This document shows positions 16,930-24,267 of a stretch of DNA of 64,000 nucleotides, one piece after another (within the stretch, counting starts at the first letter, position 1; every line of letters starts with the position of its first letter). A model generated the notes under the pieces. That model was not told where the DNA came from and did not search any database. It saw nothing but the letters and a program-made list of their open reading frames with translations. The translations under genes were made by a program, and so were the position numbers. Source of the DNA: UBA4479 sp963974935 (GTDB lineage: Bacteria > Pseudomonadota > Alphaproteobacteria > Rhodospirillales > Casp-alpha2); NCBI GenBank assembly GCA_963974935.1, contig CAXBEV010000009.1, positions 62,001-126,000 of the forward strand, given 5' to 3'.

Positions 16930-18738
16930 CTAGCGCCGACCGAACAGTTTTTCGATGTCGGCAAGCTTCAACTCGACATACGTCGGGCGGCCATGACTGC
17001 ATTGGCCGGAATGCGGCGTCGATTCCATCTCGCGCAGCAGTGCGTTCATTTCGTCAGCACTCAGCCGGCGGCCCGCCCGCACGCTGCCATGGCACGCCAT
17101 GGTCGCGCAGACATCATCAATCCGCTTTTCCAGCGCAACCGCCGTATCCATTTCGGCCAAATCATCGGCGAGGTCGCGGATCAGGCCCTGCACATCGGTC
17201 TCGCCCAACAACGCCGGCACTTCGCGCACCGCCACAGCGCCGGTGCCGAACGGCTCTATCACCAAGCCCAACGCCTCAAATTCTTCGGCGCGCGCCAGCA
17301 CACGATCACAAGATGGCTCGTCCATTTCCACGACTTCGGGGATCAACAGCATTTGCCGCTGCACGCCGTCTTCGGCCATCGCGCGCTTGATTTTTTCTTG
17401 GGTCAACCTTTCGTGCGCCGCGTGTTGATCGACGACGACGATTCCGTCGGCACTTTGCGCGACGATATAGGTTTGGTGCACCTGGGCACGGGCGACACCT
17501 AACGGATAGTCGACCGATGGCCTCAGCTCTTCACCATGGTCCATTTCCATCCGTGCACTGGGCGCCCCGTCCATGCTTTCAAAAGGTCGATAAAACGCCT
17601 GTGCCAGATCCGACATACCAGCGGGAGTCCGGCTGGGTGTGTATGCATATCCGCCCCCACTGCCGCCGCTGCGATACGGCAAGCCGCCCGGCTGGAATGC
17701 GCCCAATGCGGCGCCGGCGACCGTGGTCGCCGCGCGGTGACCGGCCTCGGCCAGGCCGTGCTTCAGCGCACCGACGATCAAGCCCCGCACCATACCGGCA
17801 TCGCGAAACCGTACTTCGGTCTTTGCCGGGTGCACGTTGACATCAACAAAACGAGGCGGAATCTCTAAGAACAACGCCAACAGCGGATGCCGGTCCGATG
17901 CCAGAAATTCACGGTAGGCGCCGCGCACCGCCCCCAACAACAAGCGGTCATGCACCGGGCGCCCGTTGACGAACAAAAACTGCATCGCCGCGTTGCCGCG
18001 ATTGAACGTCGGCACACCGGCGTAACCAGTCAGGCGCAAGTCTTCTCGTTTGGCATCGACCAAAAACGCATTGTCTCGAAAGTCCCGACCCATAATGGCG
18101 GATAGCCGCTCAAGACGGGCATCGAACAAATCCCCGTTCGCCGCGATTAGCTTCAACAGGTCGCGGCTGCCGTCGTTCAAGGTGAAGCCGATTTCCGGGT
18201 GCGCCATGGCGAGGCGTTGCATAGCTTCAACCACGCGGCCCTGCTCGGTCCGGGGTGTTTTCAAAAACTTGAGGCGCGCCGGCGTCGCGTAAAACAGATC
18301 GCGCACTTCGATCCGCGTGCCGCCGCTGAGCGCGGCCGGCTCGGGTGAACTGACGCGGCCGCCTTCGATGCGCACGCTCCAAGCGCCGTCGGCATCGGCC
18401 GGGCGACTGGTCAGGGTCATGCGGCTGACGGCACCGATCGACGGCAACGCTTCACCGCGAAACCCCAATGTGTTGATGACGCTGAGGTCGTCATCCGGTA
18501 ATTTTGAGGTCGCGTGGCGTTCGACCGCCAACAGCAGTTCGTCGGACGTCATACCGCAACCATCGTCTGTGACGCTGAGCGACGTTTGGCCGCCGTCACG
18601 AATAGTCACGTCAATCCGCGTCGCCCCGGCATCGATGGCGTTTTCGACCAGTTCCTTCACCGCCGATGCCGGACGCTCGACCACTTCACCCGCCGCGATG
18701 CGGTTGATCAGCGTTTCCGGTAAGCGGCGAATGTGCAT
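16930..18738 (-). CDS. mutL: DNA mismatch repair protein MutL with endonuclease motif
   Basis: MutL, 602 residues. The N-terminal GHKL ATPase has ENAIDAGATRID, DDGCGM, GFRGEALPS and GGTRIEV; the C-terminal dimerisation domain has VVDQHAAHERLTQEKI. That last segment matches DQHA(x2)E(x4)E, the metal-dependent nicking motif found in most bacteria but missing from the MutH-using E. coli type. The distal motifs ACHGSVRAG and CSHGRPTYVEL, which complete the nuclease site, are also visible. This organism therefore probably lacks MutH and cuts the nascent strand with MutL itself. Its ATG overlaps the pgi stop by one base, so it is the last gene of the ribF-to-mutL cluster. Confidence 0.95.
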   Translation of the reverse strand: MHIRRLPETLINRIAAGEVVERPASAVKELVENAIDAGATRIDVTIRDGGQTSLSVTDDGCGMTSDELLLAVERHATSKLPDDDLSVINTLGFRGEALPSIGAVSRMTLTSRPADADGAWSVRIEGGRVSSPEPAALSGGTRIEVRDLFYATPARLKFLKTPRTEQGRVVEAMQRLAMAHPEIGFTLNDGSRDLLKLIAANGDLFDARLERLSAIMGRDFRDNAFLVDAKREDLRLTGYAGVPTFNRGNAAMQFLFVNGRPVHDRLLLGAVRGAYREFLASDRHPLLALFLEIPPRFVDVNVHPAKTEVRFRDAGMVRGLIVGALKHGLAEAGHRAATTVAGAALGAFQPGGLPYRSGGSGGGYAYTPSRTPAGMSDLAQAFYRPFESMDGAPSARMEMDHGEELRPSVDYPLGVARAQVHQTYIVAQSADGIVVVDQHAAHERLTQEKIKRAMAEDGVQRQMLLIPEVVEMDEPSCDRVLARAEEFEALGLVIEPFGTGAVAVREVPALLGETDVQGLIRDLADDLAEMDTAVALEKRIDDVCATMACHGSVRAGRRLSADEMNALLREMESTPHSGQCSHGRPTYVELKLADIEKLFGRR

Positions 18739-20300
18739 TAGTGCGGCGCCTTCATGCGCGATGCTACAGCCAGGATCGGTGCCAAGGACGGCGACGCCGG
18801 TGCGTCACCGCTGAGCATCGCTTCGATGCCGCCACTGAGCTTTTTGCCGAGCTCGACACCCCATTGGTCGAAAGAATTCACACCCCAGACGGCACCGGCA
18901 ACGACGGTTTTATGTTCGTACAGCGCAATCAGTTTGCCCAGCATATACGGCGTCAAATCATCATACATCAAAATGCTTGAAGGCCGGTTGCCCGGGTAAT
19001 GACGGTGCGGGTCATCGGCATTGGCTTGACCGAAGGCCAGCGCATCCGCCTGCGCCAAAGCATTCGACGCCAGCATCCGATACAGCTTCACATCCCCCGT
19101 CGGCGGCGTTACCAGCAGCAAGATATCGACCGGCGCCGAGGTCACACCCTGATGCAATTGCTGGAAAAACGCATGCTGTACATTCGTCCCCACACCGCCG
19201 AAGACGACAGGTTGGGTCGCATAATCGACGGCTTCACCATCTCGGGTCACGCGCTTGCCGTTGCTTTCCATTTCGAGCTGCTGCAAGTACGACACCAACA
19301 GTGACAAGCGGGTATCATAGGGTACGCAGGCCTCGGCCCCATAGCCCAAGAAGCTCGCATTCCAGACTGTGATTAACCCCATCAGGACCGGCATATTTTT
19401 AGCCAGCGGCGCACTCAACGCATGGGTGTCCATATCGCGCGCACCCAGGCGGAGTTGGCTAAACACATTCCAGCCGAACGCGAGCGCAATCGGCAAACCG
19501 ACGGCAGACCACAACGAATAGCGCCCACCGACCCAATCCCACATCGGAAACACACGTTCGTCGGCGACGCCGAAACTGCCAGTCGCTTCAAGGTTGGCAC
19601 TGACCACCGCAAAATGATCCGCCCAGCCGTCGCCGAGCGCAGCCTGCATCAAGACCTTGGCGCGCTGGGCATTGGCGGCGGTTTCTTGGGTGGTGTACGA
19701 CTTAGAAACCACGATCACGAGGGTCTCAGCCGGATTAAGCCCGGCAAATGCACGCTTAAATGCCATGCCGTCGATGTTGCTACAGATACGCACATCCATC
19801 AGACCGCCTTGATCTTTAAGCGCATCAATGACCAATGCCGGCCCCAGCTCGGACCCACCGATGCCGATGGCGACCGCCGAGGTAAACTTGCCGCCACTAA
19901 GCGTCGTGATGCTGCCGTGATGCACGCCGTCGACGAAGGTTTTCAGTGATGCATCTGCGGCTGCCACGGCGTCATTGATCGCCGGGTCTGCGGCGGGCGT
20001 GCCGCGGCATGCGGTATGCAACACGGCGCGATCTTCGGTGTTGTTGATTTCTACCCCGGCCATCATGTTGTGCAAAAAGCCACTGACGTCGGCCTGTTCG
20101 GCGAGCGCGATCAAGCCAGCACGCGCATCGGGCGTCAGGCGCTGGCGGGCGTAATCAAAATACAGGTCGCCGAGATCAAGACTGAAGTCGGCCGCGCGCC
20201 GGCTATCGGCGTCGAACAATGCGGCAAGCGGGTGCACGTCCATATCGTCCCGCAGAGTCTGCAGGGCGTGCCACGCGGGTGATTTCGAAATTAAAGGCAT
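18738..20300 (-). CDS. pgi: glucose-6-phosphate isomerase
   Basis: Phosphoglucose isomerase interconverts glucose-6-phosphate and fructose-6-phosphate. The 520-residue protein has IGIGGSELGPALVIDAL, VVSKSYTTQET, the VGGRYSLWSAVGLP segment (PGI signature 1 region) and FGGVGTNVQHAFFQQLHQG, followed by the conserved C-terminal NSFDQWGVELGK (signature 2). A TTG five codons upstream (20315) is in frame, but the ATG at 20300 has AGAAG just in front. It sits in a housekeeping cluster with unrelated partners and overlaps the mutL start by one base. Confidence 0.94.
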   Translation of the reverse strand: MPLISKSPAWHALQTLRDDMDVHPLAALFDADSRRAADFSLDLGDLYFDYARQRLTPDARAGLIALAEQADVSGFLHNMMAGVEINNTEDRAVLHTACRGTPAADPAINDAVAAADASLKTFVDGVHHGSITTLSGGKFTSAVAIGIGGSELGPALVIDALKDQGGLMDVRICSNIDGMAFKRAFAGLNPAETLVIVVSKSYTTQETAANAQRAKVLMQAALGDGWADHFAVVSANLEATGSFGVADERVFPMWDWVGGRYSLWSAVGLPIALAFGWNVFSQLRLGARDMDTHALSAPLAKNMPVLMGLITVWNASFLGYGAEACVPYDTRLSLLVSYLQQLEMESNGKRVTRDGEAVDYATQPVVFGGVGTNVQHAFFQQLHQGVTSAPVDILLLVTPPTGDVKLYRMLASNALAQADALAFGQANADDPHRHYPGNRPSSILMYDDLTPYMLGKLIALYEHKTVVAGAVWGVNSFDQWGVELGKKLSGGIEAMLSGDAPASPSLAPILAVASRMKAPH

Positions 20301-20351
20301 GCGTTCTTCTAGCAAATGGTGACGCCGGGCACCACCGGGTAAAAACGCAAA

Positions 20352-21698
20352 TTATTCGGTCAGCAGCCCTTCCGGCTCCCCGGCGATGAAGAAGCTAAGT
20401 TTATCCGGCTGATACAACGACTTGGCGACACGTTTGGCGTCGTCAAAAGTGACCGCTTCGATATAGCCGTTGCGCTTATCGATGTAATCGATGCCGAGGC
20501 CGTCTTCCTGCATCGCCACCAACGTCGCCGCAATCGACGACGACGACGTGAAACGGAGCGGGAACGCACCGGTAAGATATGTCTTCGCATCGTTTAATTC
20601 AGACGAGGTTGGACCCTCGGCGGCAAATTTGGCCCACACGTCGCGGATCGTTGCCACCGTTTCGGCGGCGCGTGCATTGGCGGTGCCGGACCCGCCCATA
20701 ATCGCCGCGCCCGCATCCATCGGCATCAAATAGCTGTAGATCGAATAAGCGAGACCGCGCTTTTCGCGGACTTCGTCATAAAGCCTTGAGACAAACGTGC
20801 CGCCGCCGATGATATAGTTCAGCACATAGGCGGTATAAAAATCCGGGTCATCGCGCAGTATCCCAGGCTGTGCGAATTGGATCGCGCTTTGGCCCACTTT
20901 CATCTGCGTAACGTCGACGCCAGCACTCAAGTCCGGTTCAATTTTCGCAACCTTCCAAGGCGCCGCTTTTGCCGGCAGGTCCGAAAACGCCGCGTCCAAA
21001 AGCACTTTTAATTCATCCGCTTGAATATCGCCGACGACGCCGATCAAAAGATTATCGCGAGCGAAGCGCCGTTCCACGAACCCTTTAAGGTCGTCACGGG
21101 TGATTTGCGCCACGCTTTCGAGCGTGCCGCTGGACGGGCGCGCGTAGGGATGACCCTTAAACGCGGTTTCCATTGCCTTACGCCGCGCCCGATAGCCTGG
21201 GTCTTCTTGATCTTGTTCAATCTTCGACAGCACTTGGGCACGAATGCGGGCCACCGGATCGGCATCGAAACGCGGCTCGGTCAGCGCCAATCGCAGCATG
21301 TCGAACGCCTTATCGCGGTTCTTATTGAGGGTGCGAAGCGTGCCTTGGAATGTATCCAGGCCGGCATCGAACTTGAGCGATATAGAGCGCGCATCCAAGG
21401 TCTGCTGGAATGCGTTACTGTCCATATCCCCGGCCCCTTCGTCGATAGTCGACGCCGTCAAATCAGCAAGCCCTTCTAGGCCTACGGGATCAAGTGCAGC
21501 GCCGCCGCGGAAGGTAAATTTCACCGTCGTGATCGGGTTCGAATGATCTCGGATTAACCAGGCTTCGATACCGCCGTCGCTGACCACACGTTCGACCTGC
21601 ACGGCGAACGCCGGGGTCGCCGCAATCAGGACAAAGGCACACAGCACGCCTGCCGCGAAGGTCGTCAAACGAACGGTGAAGCGTTGAGAAAAGATCAT
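20352..21698 (-). CDS. M16-family zinc-peptidase homologue, non-catalytic partner
   Basis: A 448-residue exported M16 (pitrilysin) family protein with a signal peptide (hydrophobic core AAGVLCAFVLIAATPAFA). Where catalytic members have HxxEH it has LEGLADLT, so it cannot bind zinc. It retains the C-terminal REKRGLAYS segment, which in two-subunit M16 peptidases supplies the Arg/Tyr pair that binds the substrate. This is the pattern of an M16B heterodimer, in which one subunit carries the zinc site and the other the substrate-binding residues. Its start codon overlaps the stop of the catalytic partner gene (ATGA), which suggests equimolar synthesis. The substrate in the periplasm is unknown. 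Confidence 0.9.
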   Translation of the reverse strand: MIFSQRFTVRLTTFAAGVLCAFVLIAATPAFAVQVERVVSDGGIEAWLIRDHSNPITTVKFTFRGGAALDPVGLEGLADLTASTIDEGAGDMDSNAFQQTLDARSISLKFDAGLDTFQGTLRTLNKNRDKAFDMLRLALTEPRFDADPVARIRAQVLSKIEQDQEDPGYRARRKAMETAFKGHPYARPSSGTLESVAQITRDDLKGFVERRFARDNLLIGVVGDIQADELKVLLDAAFSDLPAKAAPWKVAKIEPDLSAGVDVTQMKVGQSAIQFAQPGILRDDPDFYTAYVLNYIIGGGTFVSRLYDEVREKRGLAYSIYSYLMPMDAGAAIMGGSGTANARAAETVATIRDVWAKFAAEGPTSSELNDAKTYLTGAFPLRFTSSSSIAATLVAMQEDGLGIDYIDKRNGYIEAVTFDDAKRVAKSLYQPDKLSFFIAGEPEGLLTE

Positions 21699-23047
21699 CA
21701 GCTTTGTGGCTTATTCAAAAGTTCGGCGGTCACGTGGTGGGCGCCTTTCAAGACATGCTCGCCAGCCGCTTTGACGGCGGCAGCATCGACCGCACCGATC
21801 CGGCCCAACCAACCTTCGACAAATTCAACGGTGCTGCCACTGGTCAGTGCCGAGCCGAACATACGAGACGCCGTGCCAAAGTTATCTCGGGCAAACACGG
21901 CAGTGTCACGCATCCGCTCAATCGCTTGGGCCACTTCGGCGTCGGTCACGCCGTCGTTCAGCACGCGGGTGACTTCGTTCATCGCAGCCGCTTCGATCAA
22001 CGCCATGTCGACCCCCGGCTTCGGCGAGACATAGAAACCGAATACCGATGGGCCCAAATCATCCGGCCCATAAAAAGCACCGGCAGCGAGCGCAATTTTA
22101 TCTTCGAGCACCAATTTCGTGTGCAATCGGCTGGACGGCCCACCGCCGATGATTTCGGCTAACACCTGCAAGGCAGGCGTGATCTCGGATTTGCCGTAAT
22201 GATCGCTCGGCGCCAGATAGCGGCGGCTCCAACTCGGTTGCGTCACGCGTTCGTGGGCCAGCACGACACGGCGGTCGGCGCGGGCCGGGGGCTCGGTGGT
22301 GCGTGCACGCTCAATATCCGGGCCGCGTGGGATCGCGCCATAGTATTTTTCGGCGAGCGGGCGCAGCTCATCGACAGTGACATCCCCTTCGACCACCAAC
22401 ACCGCATTGTTCGGCGCGTAGTATTTTTTGTAGAACGCGAGAATGCGATCCACATCGAGTGCACGAATCTCATGCTCCCAGCCGATGATCGGACGGCGAT
22501 AGGGATAGTTCAGATACATCACCGCGCCAACTTGTTCAGACAATTGTGCGCCCGGTTCGTTGTCGACCCGAGAACGACGCTCTTCCAACACCACATCGCG
22601 CTCGGGCGCGACTTGGTCGGCGTTGATCAACAAGTTAGTCATGCGGTCGGCTTCCATCTGCATCACCATTTCCAGACGGTCTTTGGCGATGGTTTGAAAA
22701 TACGCCGTATAATCGAAAGACGTGAAGGCATTTTCACGTCCCCCATTCCGCGCGACCGAGCTGGAAAATTCACCGGGACCATAGTTTTTGGTGCCCTTAA
22801 ACATCAAATGTTCCAGCAAATGCGCGATTCCACTTTCGCCGGGCGCTTCATCGGCAGAGCCGACTTTGTACCACACCATATGTTGCACGACCGGAGCTCG
22901 GTCATTGCTGATGACCACGACCTGCATACCATTCTTGAGGGTGAACGTATCCGGATTAAAAATTTGCGCAGCCGCCGGCGCGCTCGACAAAATAGAGAGC
23001 GCAAGCACAGCGAGCCAAACAAAACGCCTTGGAGCAAATATGTTCAT
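21698..23047 (-). CDS. M16-family zinc peptidase, catalytic subunit
   Basis: A 449-residue exported M16 peptidase. A signal peptide (VWLAVLALSILSSAPAAA) precedes the domain; the inverted zinc motif HLLEH is at 76-80 and the downstream Glu of the HxxEHx(~76)E signature lies in the RDVVLEERR segment. It lacks the REKRGLAY substrate-binding segment kept in its neighbour (SPKPGVDMALIEAA stands in roughly that place), so the two genes are complementary halves. It is preceded by the DUF3035 lipoprotein gene with a gap of about 100 bases, and translationally coupled to the non-catalytic partner. Likely role: periplasmic peptide degradation or quality control; this is inference from family and location. 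Confidence 0.92.
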   Translation of the reverse strand: MNIFAPRRFVWLAVLALSILSSAPAAAQIFNPDTFTLKNGMQVVVISNDRAPVVQHMVWYKVGSADEAPGESGIAHLLEHLMFKGTKNYGPGEFSSSVARNGGRENAFTSFDYTAYFQTIAKDRLEMVMQMEADRMTNLLINADQVAPERDVVLEERRSRVDNEPGAQLSEQVGAVMYLNYPYRRPIIGWEHEIRALDVDRILAFYKKYYAPNNAVLVVEGDVTVDELRPLAEKYYGAIPRGPDIERARTTEPPARADRRVVLAHERVTQPSWSRRYLAPSDHYGKSEITPALQVLAEIIGGGPSSRLHTKLVLEDKIALAAGAFYGPDDLGPSVFGFYVSPKPGVDMALIEAAAMNEVTRVLNDGVTDAEVAQAIERMRDTAVFARDNFGTASRMFGSALTSGSTVEFVEGWLGRIGAVDAAAVKAAGEHVLKGAHHVTAELLNKPQS

Positions 23048-23150
23048 AGGTCGGATATGGCGGAGTGTGCCGGCAATATCAACGCTAAAGACGGGAATGA
23101 AATATTAAATCAATGAAAGGTGATACGGCGGGGTTTTCGCTGCGGCGAGC

Positions 23151-23720
23151 CTAAAACTCAAAAATACCTTTACTGCCGCGCTTTTTCTTAACCTGCGGAG
23201 TCTCGCCTTCGGTGATCGGCTGGCCGAGCGCTTGGTTTTCTCGGATGCGCTGCTGTTCTTTTTCTGCATCGACCACGGTGCCTTCGAACGGCTTGTCGTC
23301 GACCCAGAAGATCATTTTGTCAGCCAAACGCTGGTCTTCTTTCGACAGCAGCGTGGTTTCCGCGTTCACGACTTCGCGAATCGACGGATCGGATTGGGCG
23401 GCACCGGTTTTCTGCATCAACGCATTGAGGCCATCGGACAGCGTCGGGTCCGGTTTGGGCTTGGTATTAACGCTGGCTTGACGCTGTAACAAAGCGGCGC
23501 GTGCCTGATCAGTCGGTGTGATCCCTTGCGGACGTTCCGAGCCGGGCGCCGGTGGCCGCAGCGCAAATTCAGGCGGCAGGCTTAGCGGCGGGCGCTCATA
23601 AACGGTGAATTCGTCTGGCGCATTCTTTTGGTTGCCGACGATCTTTTTCGCCGACTCACACGCGCTCAGCACCCCAACGAGGGCGGTCAGAACAAAAACA
23701 CTGATAAGGCGTCGCATCAT
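23151..23720 (-). CDS. DUF3035 outer-membrane lipoprotein (BamF-like)
   Basis: A 189-residue lipoprotein. The signal peptide ends in a clear lipobox, Leu18-Ser-Ala-Cys21, and the mature protein is Pro-rich near the start (ERPPLSLPPEFALRPP), the signature of the DUF3035 family. From memory, a DUF3035 lipoprotein named BamF has been found attached to the beta-barrel assembly machinery of Caulobacter; whether this protein does the same is an inference. The rest is probably partly disordered, with a Lys/Arg-rich stretch near the C-terminus (VKKKRGSKGIFEF). It lies between lspA, which would process its signal peptide, and the M16 pair. Confidence 0.82.
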   Translation of the reverse strand: MMRRLISVFVLTALVGVLSACESAKKIVGNQKNAPDEFTVYERPPLSLPPEFALRPPAPGSERPQGITPTDQARAALLQRQASVNTKPKPDPTLSDGLNALMQKTGAAQSDPSIREVVNAETTLLSKEDQRLADKMIFWVDDKPFEGTVVDAEKEQQRIRENQALGQPITEGETPQVKKKRGSKGIFEF

Positions 23721-23765
23721 GATGACTTTCCGTCAGCTTATTCGCGTCATTCGATAAGCCCGAGT

Positions 23766-24260
23766 CTAGGCTTTTTCACCGGGCCGAAACAAGGATTCTA
23801 ATATCAAGATCGCCGCGCCAATGAAAATAGCACTGTCGGCAACGTTGAATGCCGGCCAATGATAGCCGAAAGCGTGCACATCTAAAAAGTCGACAACGGC
23901 ACCGAACCGCACACGGTCCACCACGTTCCCAATGGCACCACCGATCACCAGGCCGAGGGCGCAGGCCACCCATTTGGTGTCGGCGCGCCACAGCCAAATG
24001 CCGAGCGCGATCACAATAGCCATCGCCAAGCCCGTCAAAAGCCAAGGTCCATAGACGGAGGCGGTATTGAACATACCAAAGCTAACGCCTCTATTCCAAC
24101 CCAGCACCAAATTAAAGAACGGCGTCACCTCGATTACGCGAGGCGGTACCATGACATCGTTCAAAATCCAAAACTTGCTGAATTGATCCAAAGCCGTCGC
24201 GATAGCCGCGATGATAACGCCGTTACGAAACAATCCCTGGCCGGTCGCGCGCTCCATCAT
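23766..24260 (-). CDS. lspA: lipoprotein signal peptidase (signal peptidase II)
   Basis: LspA cleaves the signal peptide of diacylglyceryl-prolipoproteins in the inner membrane. The 164-residue protein has four hydrophobic segments and the family's conserved blocks: GWNRGVSFGMF, then GNVVDRVRFGAVVDFLDVH with the catalytic Asp124, and FNVADSAIF with the catalytic Asp142. The open frame continues 51 codons upstream into ileS, but LspA proteins start here; ATG codons at 24260 and 24257 are both possible. It begins eight bases after the ileS stop and is part of the same minus-strand cluster. Confidence 0.94.
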   Translation of the reverse strand: MMERATGQGLFRNGVIIAAIATALDQFSKFWILNDVMVPPRVIEVTPFFNLVLGWNRGVSFGMFNTASVYGPWLLTGLAMAIVIALGIWLWRADTKWVACALGLVIGGAIGNVVDRVRFGAVVDFLDVHAFGYHWPAFNVADSAIFIGAAILILESLFRPGEKA

Positions 24261-24267
24261 CGTCGGC

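Noticed and set aside
22199..23116. 305-codon open frame on the plus strand
   Set aside because: Opposite the catalytic M16 peptidase gene; shadow composition only.
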